From Mantis religiosa (lineage: Eukaryota; Arthropoda; Insecta; Mantodea; Mantidae), in contig JAUKNK010000056.1 in assembly GCA_030765055.1 (NCBI GenBank), positions 218,501 to 282,500 of the forward strand: a stretch of DNA of 64,000 nt. The letters run 5' to 3'. Below the pieces are notes generated by a model. It did no database searches and was not told the DNA's origin. It saw nothing but the letters and a program-made list of their open reading frames with translations. Shown piece after piece: positions 39,941 to 51,859 of the stretch (position 1 is its first letter; the number at the start of each line of letters is the position of its first letter). Made by a program: the position numbers and the translations under genes.

Positions 39941-42900
39941 ATGACAACAAGAATTGTCACAAACCACCATTTTCAGGGTGAATTCTTACTAATGGCACAA
40001 TGTAATTTTGGAGGATTTAAGCAGCATAAGAGGACTGAGTTCATTCCAATAACCCACAAACCGGTAGATGTCTTTATTCTAATTGAGTCTAATAAAATCC
40101 AAGAAGAGCTGACTAAATTTAGGTGCCAAAAACTCCATAACAAACCATCAGTATAATCAAGGATATGAGAAACACATGACAAAATGGAGCTGATAAAACT
40201 ACAAGTCTGGAAAGCCAATAATCACTACAACATCTATGGAATCTATAATCATTTGACCACTAACTGAACTTGGCCATCATCAACTTATACAGGAAAGCCA
40301 TCATAATTAGAGACTTTAATGTAATCATAATTACACACTTTAATGCCCCCTTCATTCAATGGAGGTATGCTACAACAACTATGTCTGGATAAGCCATATA
40401 AAAGTTTCTTGAACTGAACAAATATGAATCTAATATACAAAGCAACAGACCTGCCAACCAACCTCCACTCCAATGAAAATGCTACCAATACAGACCTCCT
40501 CCTTGTCTCATTATATATCTGTGACCATACCACAAGGAAAGTTGCTGATGATCTCGGAACTGGACACTGAACTGTACTAGGGTCTATCAAATTCTGTACA
40601 CAATTTAGTGAAAAACAGTGCAAAACAATTAAGGGATTTCAAGAAGGCCAACTGGCTAACATACTCTGGAGCACTTGAATACATTTTGGATGAACATGAA
40701 GTAAAATTTCAACAGCGCCCTGAGAAAATATATAATTATTTTAACCATATGATTCTAAACACAGCAAAAAACAAAGTAAACAAACAATCTATAAGAAATT
40801 TTGGAATCAGAATTTAACAAATTTAAAATGTGAGAGATAAGCTGTAAGAAAAAAGGCAGAAGAAACAAAGAACCAAGATGATGTCAGGAGATAGAGGCAA
40901 TCTTCAAGTATACAAATGTACAATAATAGTTGCCAAACACAACTGCTTTACAAATTTCATCTCTAAAATTGGTTATAAAACAGAAAGCATGAAAACATAC
41001 AACTTTATCCTTAAAGTAGAAAACAAAAAGCATCCATCATTTTAGAGCCTATTCTCTTTGGAAAGACCATTCTACACACTGTAAAAGAATTGCTAATGCC
41101 TTTACAGTCCAATATTAACAATCACAAAAAACGAATAAGCACATAGAGACTCATGATCAGGAAATCCAGAGTGAAATTCAAAATCATGGGAAAGGCACAT
41201 TCATTTCAATTGTCTGCAACCATGCAGATGGTATTTTCCATGACTATTTTGCTATTTATGAACTGGACACTATATTAAATAGTCTTAAAATAAAAGGAAG
41301 CCCCCAGGACCTGATCAAGTACTTACTGAATTCATATAACTTCTGGGACCCAAATTAAGAACCTCTCTCCTAAATATGTACAACAAGATCTGGAATTTCA
41401 TTAATCCTTTCAATAGACAAAAGCCACTTTAATTAAGAACAAATCTGCCAAACAGCCTGCCATAGTTCTTACAAGTATCATAGTTAAAATCGTGGAGCTA
41501 ATGGTAAAAGACTTGACTGGTTTACGGACACTACAGACACTCGCAGTATAACAGATCCAGAACAAGCTGTCTTCAGACAACACTGATAAACTCAACAGCA
41601 GATAAGCAATAATATCAGGGGCCAAAATTCATCAATTGTCTCTTGTCTGGCTAACAGAACCATGTCATATGCGAGCTTAAAGTAATCAGTTATGGCTGCA
41701 GCTGGACATCCAGCTCCTTCCTCGTGGGTAGCACATGTGCAACCGTTTTTGAGTTTGTCAATCCGTTCAAACACGCTCCGCTATGGCAAGACACTGTTCC
41801 CATATTGTGTTGAAAACCTTTTATGGATTTTGGCCCCTGATATGCCTCCACACCACAAAAATCGGATAATTGATCATTGTTCCTCTTTGGTGCTAACTTC
41901 TCATGCAGCAGCCATGAGCTAAAGGAACACAAATGGCAGTATGATGATCAAACTTTCATAGTAGGGATGCAACATTATAACTACCAAATCCCTAAGTCAG
42001 ACCTCAGCATGTCCAAAGTAAGAAACATTATAGTTATATTGTGGATAATTTTTTACCTACCCCCGTATACTAAGCCAACACATGAAACATAGTTCAGACA
42101 AGGGACTAATAACAACTGTAGTATACATTGATATCAAAGCAGCATATGACACAATTTAGAAATCAAAATTAATACTGAAGCTCCTACATTGTGGAATAGC
42201 AGGGAAAAATGCTGCAATGGATTAAGAGTTTCATAAGGCAATGTTTCTGTCAGCTCCGCTATGGATCTGCTATCTCAAAACACAAAATTCTCAAAACTGT
42301 CTGCCACAAGGTGCTGTCACCAGTTGCACACTCTTCAACCTCCTTATCAATGATCTGATCCCCTCCTTGATGGAAAATGGAGATTTTTCTGGCTCCCCTC
42401 TATTCCAATGATCTACAGATTTGGAGGTCAGCACCAAAGAAGGAAGAAGTTGAGAAAGCTCTAAAAAGTGTGTTAAATATCTTAAGCAAGTGGTGCACAG
42501 AAAGTTCAGTCACAGTAAACGCATCAACATATGATTGCCAAACTTTCTCTCTATGCCACAGGCAACTCAAACCAAACATTTCCCACAGTATCCACCTATC
42601 ACAGTTTAAATATCTTGGCTTTACATTCAACTGCAAGCTAACATTACAGAACCAATAAAAAGACATAGCTGAAAGAGCTGAAAGAAGACTCAATGTCATC
42701 AAAAGGCTAGCAGGAAGCAAACTTGGAGTTTCTGGAACCCTAACTCTAAATACCACCTATAAAATGTCTGTAAAGTGAGTCATGAATTATAGTTGTCATA
42801 ATTTAATAACAGTTTCCCAACAGTCATTCAGAATACCAGATAAAGTTCAAAATCATGCCCTCAGATTGATTGCTAGTGGTGTTAAAATTATTCCAATAAC

Positions 42901-43260
42901 CTCCTGCTGTCACACACAAACAATAAAGAAAGGCAGACAGAACTTACTGAATCAGCACTGAAACTCCATGAGAGAGTGCTTCCTCTACCAGGAGTTAATT
43001 ACCATACTTACATACAGTGTCCCACTAGGATGAGAACACAAGGGTTTACTGTATAAGTACTACAAGCCCAAAACTATCTTAGAGATTTTTTAATACCTAG
43101 TCCCGTAATATTTCCAGAAAATAAACTTGACCGAAAACTTATAGATAAAGCCTTACACCTAACTCAAAAATGCATAAAAATAGATCCCTCCCAAGAAATA
43201 CTAAGAGTGATAGGAGACTGTCTGTACACATTATCCCAAAGAGAAAGAGCTATATATATA
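39941..43260 (+). mobile_element. I-like LINE, decayed, first part
   Basis: Plus-strand remnants in order: endonuclease start (QCNFGGFKQHKRTEFIPITH, then DVFILIESNKIQEELTKF), DFNV-like at about 40310, RT linker (KEAPRT / GPDQVLTEFI near 41310), LNMYNKIWNF, FSLCHRQLKPNISHSI and YLGFTFNCKLTLQNQ (42570-42657). It then stops at RAIYIY next to the CR1-like LINE at 43269. Its RNase H continues at 46.78 kb. Stops are frequent; a mariner fragment lies inside at 41.6 kb. Confidence 0.7.
41592..41850 (-). mobile_element. Mariner-like fragment with inverted repeats, inside the I-like LINE
   Basis: Minus strand at 41774-41640 encodes FERIDKLKNG, THEEGAGCPAAAITD and AYDMVLLARQETIDE, a good match to the N-terminal HTH region of mariner-type transposases (…FKNGRTSV.HEEGAGRPS…DMVLLDRRVTIDEV). 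An inverted repeat, ATATCAGGGGCCAAAATTCA (41612-41632) against 41823-41843, differs at one base in 21. Most of the transposase is missing. Confidence 0.55.
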
Positions 43261-43699
43261 GGTGTTTGATAAGATAAGATAAGATGCTTTATTGTTACAT
43301 ACGCTTACAAATAGTGAGTAAAAACTCTGTAAGCAGGTAACTCGTCAAGAGCAGAAAACTTAGAATAGCAATAATTACACAAAATAACAATAACACTAAT
43401 TATGTAAATATTAATAACTATAATAATATAATACTAATATAATTACTAATAATATAAATGCAAGTATATACAAGTATTGTTATTATTGTGACATGCCCTT
43501 GGAATAATATTGTCAGAATCTTAGAATTACAGAATGACAAAAACTTTTATAATAATTCAATTTTATCTAGCATATACTCAGTAATCGAGGAAAATGCTTT
43601 GTCCATTATTAGGTTTTTATTGCTTAATTAAAGCATTTGAGGTTTTTTCATTTCACGGATTCCTACAGATAATTTATTATATATTTTTATTCCTGCATA

Positions 43700-45900
43700 T
43701 TGTGGGCTTTTTTCATACAGTGGTAATCTGTGCATGGGTGGTTTTAGATGATTATGTTGAATTTTAAATTATAAATTGCATCAAAACTTGAGTAGGTGTA
43801 TTTATTTATTTCATACAGCTATTGAGATGTTAAAGTTAATATCTTCAGGTCTTTGAAGAGGATTCTGCATGAAACTTTTGGTGTTGATGGAGTCATTATA
43901 CCAATTATCTTTATTTTGACTTTTAAAGTTTGCTTTCCAATCCCTAGAGTTCCCCTATATTATTACTCCATATGTCATCAAAGGGTGGAAGTAACCGAAG
44001 TACACCATTTTTCTTCTTTCATGGTTTGTTAATTTAGTTAAGCAGCTCATATTGAAGAAAGCACTGTTTAATCTTTTAGACAAATAACGGATGTGATCAG
44101 CCCATTTTAATTGTTGATTTAAAAAAATACCCAAAATTTTTTAAATTTCTGTATGACTTATAGCATCAGTTTTGATAAACCTCTCAAAATTCTTTCCTTT
44201 AGTGCTGAACTGCATAATTGATGTTTTGGAGGTGTTAAGTTTGAGGCCATTACTTGTGAACCACTTCTGTAACAGAGTTATGGTTTCACTTAAATTGGAT
44301 ATTAACTCCTATAGGTTGTGTGCATTTAGTAAAATGTTTTACCGTTTACGGAGTTACGTAAATCATTTGTGTAAATTATATATAGTAGGGGTCCCAAGAC
44401 ACTTCCTTGTGGGACTGCTGTTTTTAGTTGCTCCCAATTTGATTCAACAGTTCCCTTTAGATCATTAATGATTGTTTCTTGTTTACAACAATTAAGATAA
44501 TTTTGAAATCAGCTTAAAGCAGTGTCCTTTATGCCATAGAATTCTAATATTTTTAGTAATATATCATGGCAGATGCAATCAAAAGCTTTAGAATTATCAC
44601 ATATCAGAACAGCTGTCTCTTGTTTCTTATCTATCATTTTAGAAGCATCATTTACCAAGGTTGTTAGGGCTGATATTGTTGAGTACTTTTCCCGGAATCC
44701 ATGATATGAGTTACTTAACTTGGTGAATTGTTCAAAATAAGACATGAGTTGTGCATGCACAATCTTTTCAAGTATGGTGTAGAACGTTGGAAGGATAGAG
44801 ATAGGTCGAAAATTTTTAATTCGGCTTTCCCTCCTTTGTGTATAGGTTTGACTAGGGCATATTTCATTTTCTCTGGAACAACACCCACAGCTAGGGAATT
44901 ATTAATTATTTGGCTAATTAGTTCGCCAATTTCATGTTTCATTTTCTTAATTAGAAACGGTGGCACTAAAGTGTTATAGTTTGAGTGAACTTATGCCGCT
45001 CTGTTCCAGACCCAGGATATGTTTCCAACTTTTTCTTTAAAGGTAAAAATATTTTCGCAGCTAAAAATATGTCTGACAGCTATTCTTTTAGGTTCTCTAT
45101 TAATTATATACATTTCTGGTAGTCTTGTGAGGACAGCTCTATTATCTGATAGTCCCGTTTCCAAAACAGTACATTCGTTGTTGCCATAAATTTTATTTGT
45201 TAGTATGTCATCAATGCAGATTGTTGACGCTTTGGTGACACTCGTGGGGACAGTATGTCTAAAAGCTAGGCGATGGGTATCAACAATATCTATAAACTTG
45301 TTCAATTAATTTACATTTTCTGCCTCTTTACAGACAGTGTTTCTTAGGCTACTTCCTAGATTTCATTTAGTTTTATAAATATCAATATTACAGTCCATGG
45401 TAATTATAATTTTTTTCTTTTTGTCATTCTGTAATTTTGTTAGTAAATTCAAATTTATTCAAGAACGTTTTGAGTGTATCATAGTGAGGTACCCTATAAA
45501 TACAGATCACAATTAAGTTGCACTTAGTAATTTCAATGGTAGATAATTCAAAACAGCTATCTGCACTTAACGCTTTAAGATCATATCTTTGTTTTGCCTG
45601 CTCAATTAGGTGGTCGCGTGCTATAATGCATGAACCACCCCTATCAGAATGGCTCCTGGTATAGAAATCTACTACAGTAAATCCATTTACTTTATTTAGC
45701 AGCCAAATTGAGTCTTTACTCAGCCAGTGTTAATTAAGGTAAATTATGTCAATTTTCGTGCCCACCATTTCATCAATTAGTAAGTTTAGGTCATCAATTT
45801 TTGTGAGTGAACCTTGTAAATTTAAGTGCATTAAACAGTAATTGAACTCATTTATATTAGACATTTTTGGTACAGACACAGTGAGGGTTTTATCAACATT
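43700..45900 (-). pseudogene. CR1-like ORF2: endonuclease and RT
   Basis: Endonuclease end at about 45160: CTVLETGLSDNRAVLTRLP, where the family has S-D-H, so the catalytic histidine is replaced. RT: VPEKMKYALVKPIHKGGKAE (fingers), SYHGFREKYSTISALTTLVN, TAVLICDNSKAFDCICHDIL (motif A Asp present), then degenerate palm and thumb with LGIFLNQQLKWADHI-like and YFGYFHPLMTYGVI-like fragments at 44140-43940. Stops between segments. It would make a target-primed cDNA if intact. Confidence 0.75.
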
Positions 45901-45917
45901 TACCAATTTGGGGACAC

Positions 45918-46700
45918 CTACTGATCCAGCACCAGTTTTCCCTGATATTGGTGTCTGGTTATTATATTAATAACATTATTTATAGCCCGACCAGTTATCC
46001 ATGAGCCCTTTCGATTTAGATGCAAACCATCTTTCCCTAAAGAAGAAAGTTCCATATACTTGTCCACATCTACATAAACAGCTTTAAGAGCTTCACATGC
46101 CCATCTGATGTTATCATTTACCCCTTTGATAAAGTTATGATTCACATCACGTCTTTTTAGGACACTATTCACAGAAATCACAGCATCCTGAAAGTTATCC
46201 TTAGCAGACTTAATAGCACTATACACTTCCCTCAACGTTTCATATGGGTTGCCTGCCATCTTTAAGTCATTAGTTCCCACATGCAGTACCACAACTTGAG
46301 GCTTTTCAATAAAGTTTTCTCACTTGCATCGATTTTCAATCTTCTTAGCTAACTGATTGGCCTTTAAGCCCCTTTATACTTTTGTGTCTGCATTGTTCAC
46401 TTTAACATGCGCTAGCATCGAATCACTCAACACTGGCATGTTTATTGAGATTAGAAGCTCTTCATTTTTTGTTTTAATTGGGTTCGTTGGGTTTGTTGCA
46501 GCTTCTTGTGTGTAGCTTTGACGATTTTCTTCATTTTGCAATGAAGAGAGCACGTTGTACCAGTTGGAGATTTGAATCTCTGGAGTCCGCGATTCCTCTG
46601 CTTTGTTCTTCCTTTCATGTCCTTTTTTTGGGACTGCTGTCCACTCCTTATTCTGGTTTGTAAGTTGCCACGTGTGTGGTTACAAATGATTTTTTCTTGG
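45918..46700 (-). pseudogene. CR1-like ORF1 with SGNH-hydrolase domain
   Basis: The 46292-45918 frame has VVLHVGTNDLKMAGNPYET (block with G-x-N-D), ISVNSVLKRRD and KDGLHLNRKGSWI (the D-x-x-H block). These are the catalytic Asp-His and oxyanion residues of SGNH esterases. Block I with the nucleophile serine (G-D-S) is upstream in a broken part and not readable. Further upstream (46700-46450) lies a basic, Gln-rich stretch beginning EDNLKKLQDKWTVLVL. The protein probably helps RNP formation; the esterase role is unknown. Confidence 0.75.
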
Positions 46701-46775
46701 TTCTGAAGCACCAGTACTGTCCATTTGTCCTGTAGTTTCTTTAAGTTATCTTCTCTATGTATATATACTCTATGT

Positions 46776-46900
46776 ATATATATATATATATATACAGATG
46801 GATCTAAAATAGGAAAAGATGGAACAACTGACGGTGGGTTACACCCACTGACATCTTTGCAAAACAAAGGGACTCTAATCCTACCATATAAGCTTAGAAG
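46776..46900 (+). pseudogene. I-like LINE, RNase H start
   Basis: YTDGSKIGKDGTT at 46793-46832 is the first RNase H motif (T-D-G-S-K). Upstream TATATATATA matches the end of the 43260 segment (RAIYIY), so the CR1-like element seems to have entered the TA run. LILPYKLRRKN (about 46870) may be the next RNase H strand. Confidence 0.6.
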
Positions 46901-47845
46901 AAAAAACAACAAATGCAATTGGCAAAATATTTTGGTGCATTTTAAGCAATGGATTAAAGTTAAATACAGGAAAAACAAAATTTATGATGTTTCAAAGCAT
47001 TGTTCTAACTATGAACATTTACAATGTACCTTTGTAACGGGTAAGAAACTTTAAAATTTTGGGTTTTCATATAGAAGATACTCTAAGCTACAGTACACAT
47101 GTAGACATGGTTTGTAATAAAATGAACTCGGGACTCTACCTATTATGACAACTAGCAAAATATGGGAATATCAATACTCTTAAAACTGCATATTATGGCA
47201 TTATCTTCCCACACTTATGGTATTGAAATTTGGGAGGGAACAAGTAAGACCAATATGGACAGACTATTAAAAGTACAAAAGAAATGCATACGATTCATGT
47301 ATAACCTTCGTTTTCAACAAACATTTCGGGATGCATTGAAATCACAAAACATCCTGACAGTAGTATCACTCTATGTGCTGAAAACAATTATACTTTTAAA
47401 AGATCAAAAGCAACATAACATCCTCAATAAAGATTGCCATACATATGATATGAGGAGAGCAACTGATTACCATAGGGTGAGCACAAATAAAACTCAAACT
47501 GATAAAGATCCATTTAAATTAGGAGCCATATTGTACAATAAATTTCCGTCTATAATTAAGAATACTTCGGACTCAAAATTTAAACTGGTGTTAAAATCAT
47601 ACCTAAATGAAAAATGTTTGTATACTATAAATGAACTGTAATATATATGTATGTAGTATAACTGAGCTGTATACCTATGTAAACAAAGGTATGTATGTAA
47701 TTTTGTTTAGCATTTTGCTCTTTGTAAATAACTCATATACTTTTGGAAACAGCTCTATATTTTGTGAATTTTGTATTTTGACTGTATAGAGATAATTGAC
47801 AGTGTCATATGCTCTTGTAAAAGTCTATTGGCCACAATAATTTAT
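46900..47845 (+). pseudogene. LINE RT thumb and C-terminus fragment
   Basis: A different LINE on the plus strand: LKLNTGKTKFMMF-like start (46950), FKILGFHIEDTLSYSTHVD-like (47050), then an open run 47162-47641 with SYGIEIWEGTSKTNMDRLLK, VQKKCIRFMYNLRFQQTFRD and FKLVLKSYLNEKCLYTINEL. 3' UTR to a TTATTATTATT tail at 47840. It lies inside the I-like LINE. 5' truncated and degenerate. Confidence 0.75.
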
Positions 47846-48340
47846 TATTATTCATCTACTGTACACTTCTGTTCACTCAATCAGTATCTAAGGTACACTA
47901 AGCAACTAGGAAAGACCACTGAACCTTCTAGAAAACAAAATCTGTAATTATGACTGGAAAGACCAAGTAAAATTCCTACATAACTGGCTGAGAAGGAAAG
48001 CAGTTCTACATTCCATCTGGCTAGAGGACATGATTGCTTAGGTAAATATCGGTACCACATTGGAATACTACAAAGCCCAAACTGTATGCTCTATGACCAT
48101 GGTCCTATGGACTCTAACCACCTCAAGAGTTTCTCCTCTTAGACCTCGTTACACACACAGATACTGAGAGCCCTGAGAGAAGATGAGGGCCATAAGTCCA
48201 CAGTGGCATTTTCCATTGTATATTTGACTTTCATTAATTTTTAACTTTTTGATTGTATTTTAATCATTTCTGTATGTTGTTGTGTATTGTTAATGTTGTG
48301 GCTTATGATATATATCAAAGCTCTGCAATAAATAAAAGAG
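47846..48340 (+). pseudogene. Probable C-terminus of the I-like LINE
   Basis: DWKDQVKFLHNWLRRKAVLH, SIWLEDMI and downstream coding-like pieces, then a 3' UTR ending GCTCTGCAATAAATAAAAG at about 48340. Assignment rests on position after the nested fragment rather than on a diagnostic motif. Confidence 0.4.
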
Positions 48341-48410
48341 AAAATGTCCAAACCAATATGTTTTACAATAAAACTTTGTTTTTCAGCGAAACTGTCAACC
48401 CATTTTGTAC

Positions 48411-49134
48411 AAGGTGGTCTAAAAAGTTGCCGATCTCAACATGAAGATGGCAATACTCATAAATAACAGCTAGTGAATACCACTGTATATCTTTGATGGT
48501 TACTCTCCAAAGTTTTAGCAATTTTGGACGCTCAGGTGTTATGTAACAGTCGTCTGAGTGAGTTCTATTCAGTGGTTTTATGAAAATGGAAAACATTGAT
48601 TATTGAGATGTAATTTAATATTTGTTTTTGAAAGGCAGTATGCTATGCAAATCAAAGATGAGTGTGATTTGGTGTATGGAGACTCTGCACCATCATTTTC
48701 CAAAGTGAAACTTTGGGTAGCCGAATTTAAATGTGGCCATAAGAGCTTGGGAGACAATGAATGTTTAGGACGTCCAAAAACTGTAGCTGCTGACGAAAAC
48801 ATCACCAATGGCAAAATTCCAAGAATTACGGTTTAAACTGCTTGACCATCTGCTTTAGTCAGCAGATCTACACCAAAACAACTTCTTTTTGTTCCCTGAT
48901 CATAAAATTGCGCTTGGAGGACAGAGATTTTCATCAAATGAGGAGGCAATCGCCTTCGTGAACAATTATTTTTGAGAGGAAAATGCTGAGAGTTATTTGG
49001 ACGGTTTACAGAGGGAGGAGTCTCACTGGGAGAAGGTCATAGAGTTACAAGGAGACTGTGATGAAACATAAAAGAGAAAATCCTGAAAAAATGTCATGTA
49101 TCTTTATTAGGCTGCAAACTTTTCAGACCACCTA
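48411..49134 (+). mobile_element. Mariner element with internal deletion
   Basis: Inverted ends: AGGTGGTCTAAAAAGTTGC (48412-48430) and its counterpart GCAAACTTTTCAGACCACCT (49114-49133). Inside are the two ends of a mariner transposase with the catalytic centre deleted. It is a MITE-like derivative. Confidence 0.8.
48603..49072 (+). pseudogene. Mariner transposase, N- and C-terminal ends only
   Basis: N-terminal HTH: MQIKDECDLVYGDSAPSFSK, VKLWVAEFKCGHKSLGDNEC and GRPKTVAADENI match the mariner pattern (…EVYGDSAPSYSTVKYWVAEFKRG…). About 48880 jumps to the C-terminus: FSSNEEAIAFVNNYF-like and ESYLDGL, WEKVIELQGD. The D,D34D catalytic block between is missing; stops are present in both parts. 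Confidence 0.8.
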
Positions 49135-49299
49135 GGTCTGTAATCAAAATGATATCAGTTCAAATAGCTTTTGCTTTTGTTCATTACAATGTAATGCCTC
49201 ATCTAGCACTGCCAAACACTTGGTGTGAGTATCAGTGGCACAATTTCTTAAGGTAATTGCTCATATTCACTGTTTCCAAAACTTTCTCTAACCAATTTC

Positions 49300-50460
49300 A
49301 ACAATTAAAAAATTGGACAATTCAAATTATAAATCCTTCCTGTAACCTCACTCCCATTCACCTTTTCACATCCAGCAAGATTTTTTTATCAGTTCTGACA
49401 AAGGCAGATCATCTTCGTTTGTACTGTTGCTAGGCACTCCATTTCATAGAATCTGGTCCTAACAGTTTTTTATGCCTCTGCCTACTTCTAAGAGCATTGA
49501 TTGGCTATCAAGTTAATTATGTTTTGTTCATTCACCTTCTGTTGCTTGCTGAAAGGTTTTAAGCAAATAACGATGATTTTTTTGAAGAATTTTAAAACAG
49601 CTTGGTCAGCAGGTTGAAGAGAAAGTTATGTTTAGTGTAAGAATAATGCTCAAATGCCATCTAATTGTAATTCTTCCTCTTTAACTTGTGATTTAGCATT
49701 GTCAAATTTAAACATAGTTTTGGAGTGCAAGCACCCATTCTTAAGGAGCTTTCGGTCTCTGAAACAACAACCTCCAAAAACCACGTCTTGAAAATACTTC
49801 TATCATAGCAGATGTTTATTAATCATATGGAACATGCACTATAGAAGCTGTGATATTCCTGTTACCAGTGGCTTTTGGCTATGGTCTCCACTTGAATTTG
49901 ATGCAACCAGATCTGTTAAATTTTTATTGCGGTTTTTGCTGTTCTAGGCATCCTTCTTTCATCTGTTGAGACTAGATTTTTAGATGGAAACACTTTATTA
50001 TTTAGCAGTGTCTGATCAATATTAAAGAGATGATCAGCAACATTTTTCATCTGTAACTTTTCCTAACTTCTTATAAAACTATGCACCATTTTGAGAACAT
50101 GTAGAAGTTTTTCACCACAGTTTTAAGTTGCCTTATGCCATATCACATCTTCCACCTATGACACCATCCTGAACCTTAAGGAAAATCATTATCGTTTGCC
50201 TTTAACTCATTACCTAAGCAATACAGGTTTCCTTGCAATATGGGCCTTGAAATTGGACTTTTTTTTTCTTTGTTGATTAAACAAAATAAGCCATGCACCA
50301 CTAGATTTTATACTCAGGTTTCTTCTTAGGCTTCCATTAAAATGACGAAGAACACTTGTTAGATGAATGTTACTAAAATTTGTTGCTAGTTTTACATAAA
50401 TCTGCAACTACCACTCTATATTCAGCAGTAGATTGCTTAATGTTAATCCTTTTTCTATCA
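49300..50460 (-). pseudogene. Pogo/Tigger (jerky-like) transposase, decayed
   Basis: Minus-strand fragments in several frames: FQGPYCKE-like (50240), SGWCHRWKMRYGIRQLKT-like (50150), FNIDQTLLNNKVFPSKNLVS (50030; family F-N-x-D-E/Q-T-G-L), DERRMPRTAKTAIKI, IFKTWFLEVVVSETES (49790), and FNLLTK/QPADQAVLKFFKK-like (49600; family Q-P-x-D-Q-G-V-I). This is the CENP-B/jerky fold order. Many stops. No intact ends found. Confidence 0.65.
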
Positions 50461-51075
50461 TTTTAAAGTCTCCTGTCTTAGATTCATTTAAAAAAATGTT
50501 CTCTTACTCCTACCACTTGTTGTAGAGTATGGATTAAAACATTAAGGAACACACAGCCACATATGTACATATGCACAGCACCTTTAGATTAATGTGACAG
50601 AGATGGGCTCACTAAAATAAAATTGCCACTTCACAACCATCAACATACTATGGTGGCCAGATGTAACAAGTTTATATTTATTTAAGCATATATTAATGAT
50701 ACCTCTCACTGACTAGGCATAACAATATCGGTAAAAAATAAAGATGTTATGCACTACACAACTTATAGGTGTACAGTGTAGAACTGTACATCAGAATGTT
50801 GATGAAATCCCTGCATCTGTAACAGAAATGCATTAGCAGCCTTAGACCAAGGGTATTTCTGTGCACTATGAATGAAAAGCTAAGTGGAATAAGTTTACTA
50901 CATTGTACATAAGACTAAGAGACAATTTGAAATATAACTCTTTCAGAATTAGGTAAAATGTACATCCAGAAAATATATACAAATAAAATTGTATACCAGT
51001 TTTATGTAAAACTTCAAATTTCTTAATGCTAGCCCAAATTAAACAGACCTCAAAATACCAGGGCTCTAATGTATG

Positions 51076-51118
<43 letters not shown>

Positions 51119-51382
51119 GATAAAAATAATATAAATTCAACATTTTACAGTATAAAAACATCCACACACTCCAGTATGGCGGTAATACTAGGAACTTAAT
51201 TATCTTACAAGACACATATTAATTATTAACTGTGCAAAGTGTAAAATCAGATACAGGTTTATATAAAGTTTATAACGTCAACCTAAATATACTAAATTAT
51301 ACAATGAACCTTAGCAACAATATCTTATCTATTTTCATGAAAACTAAACATAATTTAGTAATGTTAATAAGAGTAAGTTCTT
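50461..51382. other. No supported gene; TA microsatellite
   Basis: AT-rich. A (TA)n run of about 48 bases lies at 51069-51117. Confidence 0.5.
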
Positions 51383-51581
51383 ATTTTTTTGTTTTGTAAT
51401 TTATATCCTCCAGCGTTAGTTCATATCGGATGATAGCTTAGAGTTATCCAATATTCATCTTTCAGGATAAGGGAAAACCCCAGAAAAACCATATCCAGAT
51501 AACTCACCCTGACTGAGATTCGAAATCGAGACCTCTTGAATGTTAGGCATACATAGTACCAGCATGCTACCGAGGTGGGCA
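51383..51581 (-). mobile_element. tRNA-derived SINE, family C, copy 3
   Basis: Same landmarks (CATATCGGATGAT, GGATAAGGGAAAACCCC, GAGATTCGAAATCGAG as B-box region, CATGCTACCGAGGTGGG). The body lacks about 40 bases present in other copies. Minus strand. Confidence 0.8.
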
Positions 51582-51859
51582 ATACCTTGGGATTTATATT
51601 TCTAAAAGATATAGGTAATTTTTCATACAAAGCGCTTCATAATTCCATTGCATGGCTACACTGTCAAGAATTGCTTGCCCTACACTGTGCTGTTTCTTAC
51701 TGGTGCTGTTCTGCATTTAGTTTGCTCCAACTCAGTATGCTGGCTTAGTAATTCATAGTTTTGGGCTGTACAAATATAGGTACATTGTGAGTCTGTGTAT
51801 TTCGGTGTTATAGTGGGTGCTGTTATAATACCAATCAAATAATGTTTATTACTTCAGCA
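51582..51859. other. No recognised feature
   Basis: AT-rich flank of the SINE and the decayed PLE pair. Confidence 0.3.

Larger units (their letters stand above)
43269..46775 (-). mobile_element. CR1-like LINE with esterase ORF1
   Basis: Minus-strand element: ORF1 with an SGNH-type esterase (46700-45918), endonuclease and RT (45900-43700), 3' UTR, and a tail of TTATC units (plus GATAAGATAAGATAAG at 43269-43284). It separates two parts of an I-like LINE. 5' truncated near the TA repeat at 46775. SGNH-esterase ORF1s are a known mark of CR1-group LINEs. Several stops in both ORFs. Confidence 0.8.

Noticed and set aside
46779..46797. (TA)n tract as a target duplication of the CR1-like LINE
   Set aside because: Simple repeats on both sides cannot be told apart from a true duplication.
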